A stretch of 64,000 nucleotides of DNA from an uncultured Muribaculaceae bacterium (GCA_910584365.1 CAJUAF010000002.1:186001-250000), one strand, 5' to 3'. Counted from the stretch's first letter, positions 49,793 to 59,221 are shown. The notes: generated by a model from the letters alone, not told the origin. Numbers and translations are program-made.

Positions 49793-50422
49793 TTACAAGG
49801 ACGGAACTTCAATAAGTCGTGTGTCGGTAAAATTCCGGGACAGGTAGCGACTGATAAAACCGTATGTATCTTCAGCAATCAAAGGATCGTTGTCGAAATA
49901 ACTATTATACAGCACAATCGGCATCGCTATTCCACGGCTTGCGATAGCTTCGAACGACAGGATGGCATGATTTATAGAACCGAGCGAGGAATTTACAACC
50001 ATAATCAGAGGAAGACGGCGCGAAGCGACGTAATCGATTGTCAGGAACTCATCGGTAATCGGCACCATGAGTCCGCCGGCCCCTTCGACCAACACCACGT
50101 CATATTTCTTCTCCAGCCTGTCAGACGCTTCATCAATGACGCACGGGTCTATTTCCCGGTTGTCAATGCGGGCGGCAAGCTGAGGGGAACACGGATGTGT
50201 AAAAATCAGCGGAGCGGTAGTGTGGTCCAGATCTTCCGGCAGATAGCCGATACCCATCAGACGTCGGTGAACCTCGATATCCTCCGACATACCCGTGTTG
50301 CCGGTCTGGATGAATTTCTGAGTGATGACCGATTCCCCGTTATCCATCAGTTGACGGGCGTACCAGCCCGTACAGTAGGATTTTCCGGCATCGGTATGTA
50401 TTCCTGAGACAAAATATTTCAT
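49793..50422 (-). CDS. bioD: Dethiobiotin synthetase BioD
   Basis: The 209-residue enzyme begins with the P-loop VSGIHTDAGKSYCTG (family GxxTxxGKT, here with Ser in the last position) and has LVEGAGGLMVPI (about 113-124) for the product-binding site. It closes the ureido ring of dethiobiotin using ATP and CO2. It is the last gene of the biotin operon and overlaps the bioG-bioC gene by 4 bases (ATGA). Confidence 0.94.
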   Translation of the reverse strand: MKYFVSGIHTDAGKSYCTGWYARQLMDNGESVITQKFIQTGNTGMSEDIEVHRRLMGIGYLPEDLDHTTAPLIFTHPCSPQLAARIDNREIDPCVIDEASDRLEKKYDVVLVEGAGGLMVPITDEFLTIDYVASRRLPLIMVVNSSLGSINHAILSFEAIASRGIAMPIVLYNSYFDNDPLIAEDTYGFISRYLSRNFTDTRLIEVPSL

Positions 50423-51918
50423 GATTTTGTAAGCTCTTTACGATTTTTTGTGATGATGAGATATACTGGTCTGAAAGTGAGAGTAGCTTTTCCTTGTGTG
50501 TCAAGGGGCCAATCCCTTATGATCCTTCGCGTATCTGCCGGAGAGGAATCCTTCGGTAGGGCATTGACACCGGTAAGCTTCAGATGTCGGAGTGCATCCA
50601 TCGCGGAGTCGAACTCAAGAACAATATCTTCGCTTTCCGCAATTTCGACATCCAGGCCTGCTTTCCGGGCGATATCCGTCATCCGTCTCATCGAGGGATA
50701 TTTCAGACCGCTCCCTCCGGCGGCGATAAGTTCAGTCAGAGTTCCTTCTCCATAATATGCGATGGCTATCACACCGCCGGAACGGAGTGCCCGACAGCAT
50801 TTCCCGAGGAAAGCCGAAGGGGAATTCAGCCATTGCAACATAGAGGCCGAGAGAATCATGTCGTATGTTTCTTCAGTAAGCCATCTTGAAGCGAATTCCC
50901 CGGATTCCACATCTCCGACAACCGTTTGAAGCCCGATTCCTCTTTCCCCTTCGTCGCATCCCCCTGCTGACGGCAGATATGCGTCCTGACTGATATCCGC
51001 CAGGACCAGTTTCTTGATGAACGGGGACAGATCGGGAAAATACCGGCGTGTAAAAGTGCCGTCGCCGTGTCCCGCCTCCAGCACTGTCAGTGTGCGTCGG
51101 TTTTCAGTCAGTCTTTTCCCGGCCGTTTGCCACAGGTACTCGAACAAGCTTTGCGCGGTCAGTTTCTGAGCATCCGCGTTGCGCGTATAGTTCCTGCGGG
51201 TACAGCCGAATTTATCGGCCACGCGCCTTTTGTCGGCCACAAATTCAGTGATGATCTTTCCGAAATCAGGGAAATGAGCTGTCGCTCCGAGTGGATATAT
51301 GTCCGTCCCTTCCCAGGCAAGCATTTGATTGTCCGGCGGAAAGATATGGTCATCAAGGCCGATAATCGCTTTATCCCACAGTGAGGTATCTGCAACCAAA
51401 TCCAAAGAGGCAAACCAGCGGAGTTCCTCCTTCAGACTGTCGATATTCTCCGATTCCACCTCAGGAAACAGTTTCTTATATGCGGCCATGTTTCCGACAC
51501 ACCGCAGCCGGAATTTCTTCAGCGTCGGAGAGGAAAGATTCTCCAGTGTCCCGTTGAAAATTTCCGGAGGTATTCCCCTTTTGGCGTCGATATGGGAAAG
51601 AGTTCCGTTGACGGCCAGGCGCAGGGTGACGTTCCAACGTGTAGACCGGAGAAAATCGTGCGCCGCTCTGACTCCGAAAGACCATGCTATCACTATCGTC
51701 TCGGCATATTCCTCTCCCGTGTCCCTGAATCTATCGTCCCGGATTGCCCGGAGGCGGCTTTCAAGATTTTCGGGCGAAAAATCCCGGTAGTCGTTTATAA
51801 GCAGAATATCATAACCCGGTTTTCTCAGATGCAGGAAAGGCTTCAAGCCCGTTCCCCATCCCAGGAACAGGAGAATGATACCCCGGGGGCTGTCACACGG
51901 AAGCAGGACTGTATTCAT
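50419..51918 (-). CDS. bioC: BioG-BioC fusion: pimeloyl-ACP methyl ester esterase and malonyl-ACP methyltransferase
   Basis: The 499-residue protein has an N-terminal BioG/DUF452 alpha/beta-hydrolase (LLFLGWGTGLKPF; IAWSFGVRAAHDF with the nucleophile Ser; DHIFPPDNQ near the catalytic acid) and a C-terminal BioC methyltransferase (TVLEAGHGDGTFTRRYFPD motif I; ILSASMLQWLNSP). BioC masks malonyl-ACP as a methyl ester so fatty-acid enzymes can build pimeloyl-ACP; BioG then removes the methyl. The ATG at 51918 is preferred to an in-frame TTG at 51930. Motif I has GHGDG rather than the usual GCGTG. Confidence 0.92.
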   Translation of the reverse strand: MNTVLLPCDSPRGIILLFLGWGTGLKPFLHLRKPGYDILLINDYRDFSPENLESRLRAIRDDRFRDTGEEYAETIVIAWSFGVRAAHDFLRSTRWNVTLRLAVNGTLSHIDAKRGIPPEIFNGTLENLSSPTLKKFRLRCVGNMAAYKKLFPEVESENIDSLKEELRWFASLDLVADTSLWDKAIIGLDDHIFPPDNQMLAWEGTDIYPLGATAHFPDFGKIITEFVADKRRVADKFGCTRRNYTRNADAQKLTAQSLFEYLWQTAGKRLTENRRTLTVLEAGHGDGTFTRRYFPDLSPFIKKLVLADISQDAYLPSAGGCDEGERGIGLQTVVGDVESGEFASRWLTEETYDMILSASMLQWLNSPSAFLGKCCRALRSGGVIAIAYYGEGTLTELIAAGGSGLKYPSMRRMTDIARKAGLDVEIAESEDIVLEFDSAMDALRHLKLTGVNALPKDSSPADTRRIIRDWPLDTQGKATLTFRPVYLIITKNRKELTKS

Positions 51919-51926
51919 CGGATTAA

Positions 51927-53087
51927 TCAACGGTTTAGGATTGGGAGCAGGTCGCGCAGCGCCCTGTCAAGCACCGCTATGTCATCCATGCTCATTGCCG
52001 CCGAGAGAGAGAATCGCAGACGTTCGGTGCCGGCAGGAACGGTAGGCTTCCGGATTGGAAGCGCCTTGATACCGTAGAGGGTCAGCAGGCGGTTGGAGAG
52101 GTCGACAGCCTCTTTGGGATCGCCGATTACAAGGGGCTGGATATGTGATTCTTCAATGGGAATTACCGAGAACTGGCGCAGGACTCGGTTGAGTTCTCCG
52201 GCGAGATGGGAAAGATGCTCGCGCTGGGTGTTTCCGTAGAGCAGTTTCGAGAGTGTGAAGCGGCTCCAGGCTACCTGCATCGGAGGCAACGCCGTAGAGA
52301 AGATAAAGCTGCGCGAGGAATTGATTAGGTAGTCGCGGGTGACGGAGTCGGTTATGGCAAACGCTCCCATCGATGCGGCTGCCTTACCGAAAGTGCCAAC
52401 TACGACATCTACCTCCCACGGAGCAGAGGAATCGGCCACAAGTCCCAGTCCGCGCGGACCAAGCACGCCGAAAGCATGGGCCTCGTCGACATACAGCGCC
52501 ACATTGGGGAACTCCCGCCGAAGTCCCAGGAGAGCTTCAATGTCGGCGCGGTCACCGTCCATCGAATATACGCTTTCAACGATGACAAGTATATTGCGGA
52601 ATTCTCCGGAGTGTTTCTCGAGCAGTTCCCGCAGATGAGCGGTGTCATTGTGCCTGAAACGGGCAAATTTGGCTTTCGACAATATGATGCCGTCGATAAT
52701 CGAGGCATGGACCAGGCGGTCTGCCAGTATCATGGTGTCGTTGCCGGATGCGAGGGCCGGAATCAGTCCCGTGTTCGCATGATATCCAGAATTGAACAGG
52801 AGCGCCCCGGTATCGTCACCCCTGCGCCGTGAATAGAGCAGACGCAAGGCAACCTCCAGGTTGTCGTATTCAATCTGGCGCGGTGCCAGCAGACGGGCCG
52901 CCGACGATGTCATCGGGACCTGCAGGGATGCCGGATCGGCAAAGAAAGCGGCCTGGATATCGGGATTGCTCCCGAGTCCGAGATAATCGTTGGTGGAGAA
53001 ATCTATTATGTCTCCGGAGGTCATTCGCGGAATCTCGCGGAAATTCCCTTCACGGCGGAGATTGTCGAGTCTTTCTGAAAAATCCAT
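51927..53087 (-). CDS. bioF: 8-amino-7-oxononanoate synthase BioF
   Basis: The 386-residue PLP enzyme joins pimeloyl-ACP and alanine. Visible landmarks are FSTNDYLGLGSNPDI near the N-terminus, LYVDEAHAFGVLGPRGLG with the PLP-pairing Asp, and VVGTFGKAAASMGAF with the PLP-binding Lys (near 235). Alpha-oxoamine synthase family membership is clear. It lies 30 bases downstream of bioA and 8 bases upstream of bioG-bioC. Confidence 0.95.
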   Translation of the reverse strand: MDFSERLDNLRREGNFREIPRMTSGDIIDFSTNDYLGLGSNPDIQAAFFADPASLQVPMTSSAARLLAPRQIEYDNLEVALRLLYSRRRGDDTGALLFNSGYHANTGLIPALASGNDTMILADRLVHASIIDGIILSKAKFARFRHNDTAHLRELLEKHSGEFRNILVIVESVYSMDGDRADIEALLGLRREFPNVALYVDEAHAFGVLGPRGLGLVADSSAPWEVDVVVGTFGKAAASMGAFAITDSVTRDYLINSSRSFIFSTALPPMQVAWSRFTLSKLLYGNTQREHLSHLAGELNRVLRQFSVIPIEESHIQPLVIGDPKEAVDLSNRLLTLYGIKALPIRKPTVPAGTERLRFSLSAAMSMDDIAVLDRALRDLLPILNR

Positions 53088-53117
53088 AATTGTCGGGTGT
53101 TTCCTACAATAACAAAC

Positions 53118-54455
53118 TTACAGACTGTTTTGACAGCAGACGGTCCTGACTGTCGCTATCATTTCACGGCAGAGAGTGCGGAGGTCTTCGTCAGGGGTGA
53201 TATACGGAGGCATGATGTAAACGTTTCTTCCGAAAGGACGTATCCAGATGCCACGGGCCACACATTCTTTCTGGAATATACCGACATCCACCGGACGGTC
53301 CACTTCAACAACGCCGATGGAGCCGAGAACGCGCACGTCGGTGACGCATTCCAGGCTACGGGCCGGAGCAAGATACTCCTTTATCCGCTGTTCCATATCG
53401 CCGACAAGAGCGCCCATATCCTGACCGCGCAGAAGGTCAAGCGATGCTATCGCCACGCTGCAGGCCAGTGGATTGCCCATGAAAGTAGGGCCGTGCATCA
53501 TGACTCCGGCCTCTCCGCGCGAGATGGTGTCAGCCACTTCGCGGGTGGTCAGCACGGCGGCCATAGTCATATATCCGCCCGTCAGCCCCTTGCCTACGCA
53601 CATTATGTCGGGTTCCACTCCGGCGTGTTCCCAGGCAAAGCAGCGTCCTGTACGCCAGAATCCGGTAGCGATTTCGTCGAAAATCAGCCATACACCATAC
53701 TTGTCGCAGAGTTTTCTTGCCTGGCGGAGATATTCGGGATGGTAGAACCACATTCCGCCCGCACCCTGGACCACCGGCTCGAGAATCACTGCGGCTATTT
53801 CGCCGGATTTTTCGGCAAGCAGTCCTGCGAGCGGTTCGATATCCTCCGGATTCCATTCCCCGTCGAAGCGTGAGCGGGGTTGCGGCACAAAGTAGCGCAC
53901 AGGAAGCGCCGAACCGAAAGCCGAGTGCATCCCGGTGACCGGGTCGCAGACGCTCATGGCGTTCCATGTATCTCCGTGGTAGCCGGAACGGATGGTTGCG
54001 AAGTTTGTTTTGTCATGGGAGCCTGAACGGCTTACGGCCGCCTGGACAGCCATCTTCATGGCTACTTCCACCGAAACCGAGCCGGAATCTGCATAGAATA
54101 TATTGTGCATCGACGGGGGCGCCATTTCCAGCAACCTTTTGCCAAGCTCGATGGCCGGTTCGTGGGTTATCCCGCCGAACATCACATGGCTCATTTTTTC
54201 GAGCTGACGTCTGACAGCTTCGTTGAGAACCGGATGGTTGTAGCCGTGACAGGCACACCACCAGGATGACATTCCGTCGATAAGTTCGCGGCCGTCGGCC
54301 AATTTAAGCCGGTTGCCGCTCGCAGATATAACCTTATATGTAGGGAGAGGATTCAGTGTCGAGGTATAGGGATGCCACAGATGTTCCCTGTCCCAGTCGT
54401 CAAACAACATTCCGCAGTCAGCGACACGGCTTTCCTTTTCAATCATATTCTTCAT
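53118..54455 (-). CDS. bioA: Adenosylmethionine-8-amino-7-oxononanoate aminotransferase BioA
   Basis: The 445-residue class III aminotransferase has DREHLWHPYTSTL (substrate side), LIDGMSSWWCACHGYNHP, FYADSGSVSVEVAMKMAVQAA, LIFDEIATGFWRTGRCFAWEHA and the PLP-lysine in CVGKGLTGGYM. The WHPYTS and WW motifs separate BioA from ornithine-type relatives. It uses SAM as amino donor to make 7,8-diaminononanoate. It is the first gene of the biotin operon; no bioB is in the window. Confidence 0.96.
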   Translation of the reverse strand: MKNMIEKESRVADCGMLFDDWDREHLWHPYTSTLNPLPTYKVISASGNRLKLADGRELIDGMSSWWCACHGYNHPVLNEAVRRQLEKMSHVMFGGITHEPAIELGKRLLEMAPPSMHNIFYADSGSVSVEVAMKMAVQAAVSRSGSHDKTNFATIRSGYHGDTWNAMSVCDPVTGMHSAFGSALPVRYFVPQPRSRFDGEWNPEDIEPLAGLLAEKSGEIAAVILEPVVQGAGGMWFYHPEYLRQARKLCDKYGVWLIFDEIATGFWRTGRCFAWEHAGVEPDIMCVGKGLTGGYMTMAAVLTTREVADTISRGEAGVMMHGPTFMGNPLACSVAIASLDLLRGQDMGALVGDMEQRIKEYLAPARSLECVTDVRVLGSIGVVEVDRPVDVGIFQKECVARGIWIRPFGRNVYIMPPYITPDEDLRTLCREMIATVRTVCCQNSL

Positions 54456-54467
54456 CTAAGATTTATG

Positions 54468-54567
54468 CAAAGTTACGAAAAATGTTGAAAACTTTCCCCT
54501 CTTTCCGTGCAATTCATCCAAATATTATGCCTAATTTCGCATCGGAATTTTTCCATCCGAATATTAT
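54468..54567. promoter_or_regulatory. bioA-tdk divergent control region
   Basis: A minus-strand -7 box TAACTTTG (54468-54475) lies just before bioA, without a clear -33 box. The direct repeats CATCCAAATATTAT (54515-54528) and CATCCGAATATTAT (54554-54567) differ at one position and are 39 bases apart. They could bind a regulator of bioA, tdk or both. Confidence 0.4.
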
Positions 54568-54587
54568 TTTTCTTCTAACGTACTGTC

Positions 54588-55232
54588 ATGCACCGAAAAG
54601 GTAAACTATATTTCCGATACGGCACCATGGGTTCGGCCAAGACCGCCCTGCTGCTTACCACCGCTTATAATTTCGAGGAACGGAAAATCCGGTATCTATG
54701 TATGAAACCGGCCATCGACACCCGCGAAAACAAGAGCGTAATCCGGTCGAGAATCGGTATTGAACGTGAATGTAAATGGATCTATCCGGAGACAAACCTC
54801 TATGAGTTCGCGAAAAAATATTTCAAGGAAATCAACGAGGTAGTCGACTGGTTTCTGGTTGACGAGGCCCAGTTCCTGAGTGCCCGGCAGATTGACCAGC
54901 TTTCGATGATTGTCGATGATTTCGGTTCAAACGTGATATGCTACGGATTGCGGACCGATTTCCAGACACATCTTTTCGAGGGTTCGAGACGCCTTTTCGA
55001 GATAGCGGACACTATCGACGAAATAAAGTCGACCTGCACCTGCGGCCACAAAACAATCGTAAATGCCCGTATAGATCCCAACGGCGACATCATCACCGAA
55101 GGAGAGCAGGTAGAAATCGGCGGGGACGAGCGCTACATGGCCGTATGCCGTAAATGCTGGCGCAATCGCCGCATCGCCCAGGCTGAACGTCTGTCGCTCC
55201 CGTTTCTGGATGACGGAGAGGAGGCGGAATGA
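54588..55232 (+). CDS. tdk: Thymidine kinase
   Basis: The 214-residue enzyme has P-loop GTMGSAKTA (12-20), the catalytic DEAQF (about 91-95), and a zinc lasso with CTCGH and CRKCW cysteines. It phosphorylates thymidine for salvage. The start ATG gives the usual short type II N-terminus. It overlaps the glycerate kinase gene by 4 bases (ATGA), so the two are translated together. Confidence 0.94.
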   Translation: MHRKGKLYFRYGTMGSAKTALLLTTAYNFEERKIRYLCMKPAIDTRENKSVIRSRIGIERECKWIYPETNLYEFAKKYFKEINEVVDWFLVDEAQFLSARQIDQLSMIVDDFGSNVICYGLRTDFQTHLFEGSRRLFEIADTIDEIKSTCTCGHKTIVNARIDPNGDIITEGEQVEIGGDERYMAVCRKCWRNRRIAQAERLSLPFLDDGEEAE

Positions 55233-56239
55233 TTCTTATAGCCCCCGACAAATTCAAAGGCACTTTTTCCGCGGAGGAAATTGCCCGAGTAATCTCGGAA
55301 AAAGTTGCCGTAAAGTTCCCCCGGGAGGAAAGAAAGCTGTTTCCTATGGCCGACGGTGGAGAAGGTACAGCCGGCATCGTGGCGTTGCGGCGTAATCTCA
55401 ACCCGGTTGTCTGCGACGGCATAGGTCCTTCGGGTGAGGATTGTGTCTGGAAATATTATGCCGGCGAAAGGACAGCCGCCATCGATTCCTCTGCTGTCAT
55501 CGGACGTGCGGCAATTGATGGCAATAGGACCTATTCACCGCTTGATGCTTCAAGTTATCCGTTGGGGAGACTTGTCAGTCAGCTGATTGACGGGGGTATG
55601 AAAGAGATTTTCATCGGTGTCGGAGGCACGATGACCACCGACGGAGGAAGCGGCTTCCTGCAAGGACTGGGCTTCCGGTTTTATGACAGAGAGGGCAGAC
55701 TTTGTACACGCATGACTCCACGCCGGCTATCCGGAATCACCCGTATCGAACCGGCAACACTTCCGGCTGATATCCGCATCACAGGCCTTGTGGATGTCGA
55801 TGTCCCGCTGGTCGCAGCCCCTCCGGCATTGTCGGCACTATCGTTCGCCCTCCAGAAAGGAGTTAGGGAATCCGAACTCCCGATGCTGGCGGAGGCTTTT
55901 TCTCTCTGGGGAAAGGTGGCCTCTCCCCTCTCCCGCACCGGGCATTTTCACGGAGCCGGAGGTGGCCTCGGGTTCGCGCTGTCGCTCCTGGATAACACGC
56001 GTTTGCTGGCGGGGGCGGAAACTCTTCTCGGGAATCAGATCGAGACGTTGCATCCCGACCGGATATATACCGGAGAAGGCTGTTTCGATCGCCAGTCTTT
56101 CGGAGGGAAAGTGACAGGAACCATTATCCGTAAGGCTATGGCACTCGGTATTCCGGTGACGATAGTCTGCGGCCGCTGCACTCTCTCCCATGACGAGATT
56201 CCGGAGGGAGCGGAGGTTATTCTTCTCAGGGATTTGTAG
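55229..56239 (+). CDS. Glycerate kinase
   Basis: The 336-residue protein begins MILIAPDKFKGTFSAEEIARVI, the glycerate kinase type-1 signature. It also has FPMADGGEGTAGIVAL, GVGGTMTTDGGSGFLQGLG, ARAL-type helices and YTGEGCFDRQSFGGKVTGTI. It phosphorylates glycerate. The length is somewhat below the usual 370-380 residues, but the core motifs are intact. It overlaps tdk and ends before the terminator at 56,279-56,324. Confidence 0.9.
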   Translation: MILIAPDKFKGTFSAEEIARVISEKVAVKFPREERKLFPMADGGEGTAGIVALRRNLNPVVCDGIGPSGEDCVWKYYAGERTAAIDSSAVIGRAAIDGNRTYSPLDASSYPLGRLVSQLIDGGMKEIFIGVGGTMTTDGGSGFLQGLGFRFYDREGRLCTRMTPRRLSGITRIEPATLPADIRITGLVDVDVPLVAAPPALSALSFALQKGVRESELPMLAEAFSLWGKVASPLSRTGHFHGAGGGLGFALSLLDNTRLLAGAETLLGNQIETLHPDRIYTGEGCFDRQSFGGKVTGTIIRKAMALGIPVTIVCGRCTLSHDEIPEGAEVILLRDL

Positions 56240-56278
56240 TCAGCAATATACATATAGCCGGGATATAAATATAACCGT

Positions 56279-56324
56279 AAAACAAAGGAGCGACTCCCGG
56301 GTGTGGAAGTCGCTCCTTTGTTTT
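56279..56324. terminator. Bidirectional intrinsic terminator
   Basis: A perfect 17-bp inverted repeat, AAAACAAAGGAGCGACT (56279-56295) and its complement (56308-56324), with a 12-base loop sits between the convergent glycerate kinase and OmpA-type genes. A-runs and T-runs on both sides allow it to end both transcripts. Confidence 0.85.
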
Positions 56325-56340
56325 ATGGTTTGATGCAGAT

Positions 56341-57036
56341 TTACTGGAGGGTACCGGCCTCAGCCTGCTGAATCATCTGCTGGTTGGCAGTGATGTAGAT
56401 TTCGACACGGCGGTTTTGGGCGCGTCCGGCTGCGGTATCGTTGGAGGCAACATAGTCAGCCATAGGAATACCCTGATTGGACAGACGTGTGGGAGAAATA
56501 CCACTGTCGACCAGGAAACGTTCTACGGACAGCGCGCGGCCGTTGGCTACTTTGGTATTGGCGGCCATAGAACCGGTATTGTCGGTAAAGCCGAAAATCT
56601 GAACGTTGGTCTCGGGATTCTGCTTCAGCGATGCGGCGAACTGAGCGAGTTCGGTCTGAGCGCTTGCGCTGAGAGTTGTTCCGTTTGTGGGGAAGAGGAT
56701 TCCGCCGGGGAAAGTAACCTTGATGGCAGCAACACCGTTCTGGTCTTCCACGCGCTCAACCTGCGCGTCCTTGAGCTGGGCCTCAAGTTCTTTGGCCTGC
56801 TTGTCCATCTTGTTTCCGATGAGCGCACCTGCACCCGCACCTACGGCAGCGCCGACTGCGGAACCAATGGCAGCGCCCTTGCCGCCGCCGATCAAAGCGC
56901 CGATACCGGCTCCGAGGGCGCCACCGCCGCCACCGCCGATGAGAGCGCCTTTACCGGTATTCGTCATTGAGTTACAGCCGGTGAGCAACATCCCGGCAGC
57001 CACGATTCCGAGGCATAATGTCTTTAATGCTTTCAT
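56341..57036 (-). CDS. OmpA-family lipoprotein with glycine-zipper region
   Basis: The 231-residue protein has a lipoprotein signal (LCLGIVAAGMLLTGCNS, Cys21), a glycine-zipper membrane-like segment (GALIGGGGGGALGAG to GAGAGALIGNKMDK, about 30-76) and a C-terminal OmpA domain (VQIFGFTDNTGS; ALSVERFLVDSGI; RAQNRRVEIYI) that binds peptidoglycan. It anchors the outer membrane to the wall. The glycine-zipper plus OmpA arrangement is common in Proteobacteria and Bacteroidetes. A minus-strand -7 box, TAACTTTG, lies at 57,145-57,152. Confidence 0.92.
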   Translation of the reverse strand: MKALKTLCLGIVAAGMLLTGCNSMTNTGKGALIGGGGGGALGAGIGALIGGGKGAAIGSAVGAAVGAGAGALIGNKMDKQAKELEAQLKDAQVERVEDQNGVAAIKVTFPGGILFPTNGTTLSASAQTELAQFAASLKQNPETNVQIFGFTDNTGSMAANTKVANGRALSVERFLVDSGISPTRLSNQGIPMADYVASNDTAAGRAQNRRVEIYITANQQMIQQAEAGTLQ

Positions 57037-57190
57037 TTTCGATATTTATTTGAGTTAAATTTGAACGGATTTATCTGAAAGATAATCACCTTTCCGCGAT
57101 TAGTATTGAAACAAATTCAGGGTGCATTAAGTCCGATTCATTTGCAAAGTTAACAATTTTTCAATAAAATTTGCCGATTCCTGGGTAAAA

Positions 57191-57222
57191 TTTGGAAAAA
57201 CAGCGTGAGTTAACTAACTTTG
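57191..57222 (+). promoter_or_regulatory. Promoter of the DUF5606 gene
   Basis: TTTG (57191-57194), 20 bases and TAACTTTG (57215-57222) lie about 80 bases before the ATG at 57304. Confidence 0.7.
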
Positions 57223-57303
57223 TAGTCCAGTTGTTATAAGAAAAGGGACCCAGTCCTGCTTTTTAAGAATCCGACTATAAACTTATTCATTAAAGAAATA
57301 CTC

Positions 57304-57771
57304 ATGCTTAAGAGAATTCTTTCTATTTCGGGTAAGCCCGGACTTTTCCGTCTGGTGAGCCAGGGAAAAAATATGCTGATAGTGGAGAATATCGCGACCG
57401 GACGCAGAACTCCGGCTTACGCCTCCGACAAAGTCGTATCCCTGGGAGATATTTCCATATATACGACAAACGATTCCGACATACCTCTGGCAGACGTGCT
57501 TGAAAAGGTAAAGGAAGCAAACGACGGAAAGGAAATCGATGTCAAGGCCATCGGCAACGATGCCGCCGTGCGTGCATACTTCCAGACAATTCTGCCCGAG
57601 TATGACGAGGAGCGCGTCTATACCACCGACATCCGCAAACTCTTCTCCTGGTACAATCAGCTTGTAGCCGCCGGCGTCACCGAGTTCAAGGACAAGGAAA
57701 TCGCCCAGGACGAAGCCGCTGAAGCAGCCGAGGCCGCCGACAACGCTCAGATAACGGAAGATAAGAAATAA
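57304..57771 (+). CDS. DUF5606-family protein
   Basis: The 155-residue protein starts MLKRILSISGKPGLFRLVSQG and has YASDKVVSLGDISIYTT and KLFSWYNQLVAAGVTEF, the DUF5606 pattern. An acidic Ala/Glu tail follows. The family is almost confined to Bacteroidetes and its function is unknown; the N-terminal half looks like a small nucleic-acid-binding barrel. It converges with the tolC gene, with a strong terminator between. Confidence 0.88.
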   Translation: MLKRILSISGKPGLFRLVSQGKNMLIVENIATGRRTPAYASDKVVSLGDISIYTTNDSDIPLADVLEKVKEANDGKEIDVKAIGNDAAVRAYFQTILPEYDEERVYTTDIRKLFSWYNQLVAAGVTEFKDKEIAQDEAAEAAEAADNAQITEDKK

Positions 57772-57814
57772 TCTTCCGTCGAATCGCCCCTGGCGGGGAA
57801 ATATACCATTATAA

Positions 57815-57872
57815 AAATTTTCGCCCTCCTTGAGTCCGGCAAAATGCCGTAACCGCAGGAGGGCGAAAATTT
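57815..57872. terminator. Bidirectional intrinsic terminator
   Basis: AAATTTTCGCCCTCCT (57815-57830) and its exact complement (57857-57872) form a 16-bp stem ending in A/T runs, between the convergent DUF5606 and tolC genes. Confidence 0.85.
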
Positions 57873-57888
57873 GTTTTCCGGCCACGAT

Positions 57889-59193
57889 TCAGAGGCGGTT
57901 GGTTTCGTAGAACCGGAGGATGCGGGTTCGGAGCAGATATTCGAACCGGGCCGATATCCGGGAGACTTCCACTTTGAAAAGATTCGTCTTGGCTTGCTCG
58001 AATTCAACGGGTGTGGCTCGGCCGAGGTTGTATTTCTCGCGTACAGCCTCAAAACTCAGGCGCGTCTTCTCAAGCGTCTGGCCGGAAGCGATATACTTCT
58101 CCCTGGCACCGGTAGCTTGGGTATAGGCAAGCTGGATGGATTTATAAAGCTCGCTCTCGCGGCGGTCGAGTTCCAGAGAAGCCGAAGTTTCCTGCAACCG
58201 GGCTTTCCTTATATTGTTACGGGTCGAGAACGCGTCGAAGATTGGTACGGTAAGACGGAATCCCAGGTAAGTCGAGAAATTGTTTCGCATCTGTCCTCCG
58301 AAGGGTTCATTCGTCAGTCCCGAGACAGTATAATAGCTTGATCCTATGGAAGCGTCGAAATTCAGGCGTGGAATATAACCGGTTTTGGCCAGGGAAATAT
58401 TGTCCCGCGCTACCTGGATGCTCTGCCGTGCGGCCAGTATCGAACTGTTGTGTTCCGTGGCGCGGCTGTAAACGATGTCCGGTCCGGGAATTTCCGGATC
58501 TTCTTCCTCCAGCGGGAGAACATCGAACCCGTCAGCGCTTTTCAGCTGGAGAAGATTGGCAAGATTTACGAGAGCGACCCGTTCGTCGTTCTCGGAGGTG
58601 ATTACCTGGAGGCGGTCCTGAGCCTGCTGGGCTTCGGCATCATAGAGACTGGCTTCAGCCACTTTCCCGGCATCCACCAGCGCCCGCTGACGTTCCACTT
58701 CGTAGGTGGAATATTCCAGCTGTGCCCGTGCGCTCCCGGTAATTTCCCGGGAATAAAGCACCTGGAGATACTGGGCGATGACGTTCAGAGTGACATCCTC
58801 GCGGGCTACCTCATGTTCCAGCAGATACCGGCGCAGGGTTGAGCGGGCAACTTTCAGCTGTCTTACGTCCGAGAGACCCTGGAAAAGAGGAACCGACATC
58901 GACAGGCCCCACTGGAAATTTGAGGTATTACGGTTGGCGTAGATATTTTCCGAGGTAAGTCCACGACCGAAGTTGAATCCTTCGGAGGCGCTGGCCGAGA
59001 CGGTCGGAAGGAACGCATCTTTGGCCGCGGTCACATCCAGGTCGGCGTTTTCAGCCTGGAGGGCGCTGCTTCTGACTGAAATATTGTTGGCAAGAGCATA
59101 GTCGACACACTGCTGCAGCGACCAGGCGTCATCGGCCATTGCGGCGTGGGTCCCGAGGACCAGCCCCAGACAAGTGATTATATATTTGTTCAT
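57889..59193 (-). CDS. TolC-family outer-membrane channel of the export operon
   Basis: The 434-residue protein has a signal peptide (MNKYIITCLGLVLGTHAAMA) and the TolC two-fold helical repeat (WSLQQCVDYALANNISVRSSAL; LKSADGFDVLPLE; FEQAKTNLFKVEVSRISARFEYLLRTRIL). It is the outer-membrane tunnel of the ABC export system encoded upstream. Its C-terminus is full length, unlike the tolC at 25,129. The ATG at 59193 gives the signal peptide; the longer frame is rejected. It is the last gene of the operon. Confidence 0.92.
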   Translation of the reverse strand: MNKYIITCLGLVLGTHAAMADDAWSLQQCVDYALANNISVRSSALQAENADLDVTAAKDAFLPTVSASASEGFNFGRGLTSENIYANRNTSNFQWGLSMSVPLFQGLSDVRQLKVARSTLRRYLLEHEVAREDVTLNVIAQYLQVLYSREITGSARAQLEYSTYEVERQRALVDAGKVAEASLYDAEAQQAQDRLQVITSENDERVALVNLANLLQLKSADGFDVLPLEEEDPEIPGPDIVYSRATEHNSSILAARQSIQVARDNISLAKTGYIPRLNFDASIGSSYYTVSGLTNEPFGGQMRNNFSTYLGFRLTVPIFDAFSTRNNIRKARLQETSASLELDRRESELYKSIQLAYTQATGAREKYIASGQTLEKTRLSFEAVREKYNLGRATPVEFEQAKTNLFKVEVSRISARFEYLLRTRILRFYETNRL

Positions 59194-59221
59194 CGTTTTG
59201 TGCTGTGAATTACGGTGATTG

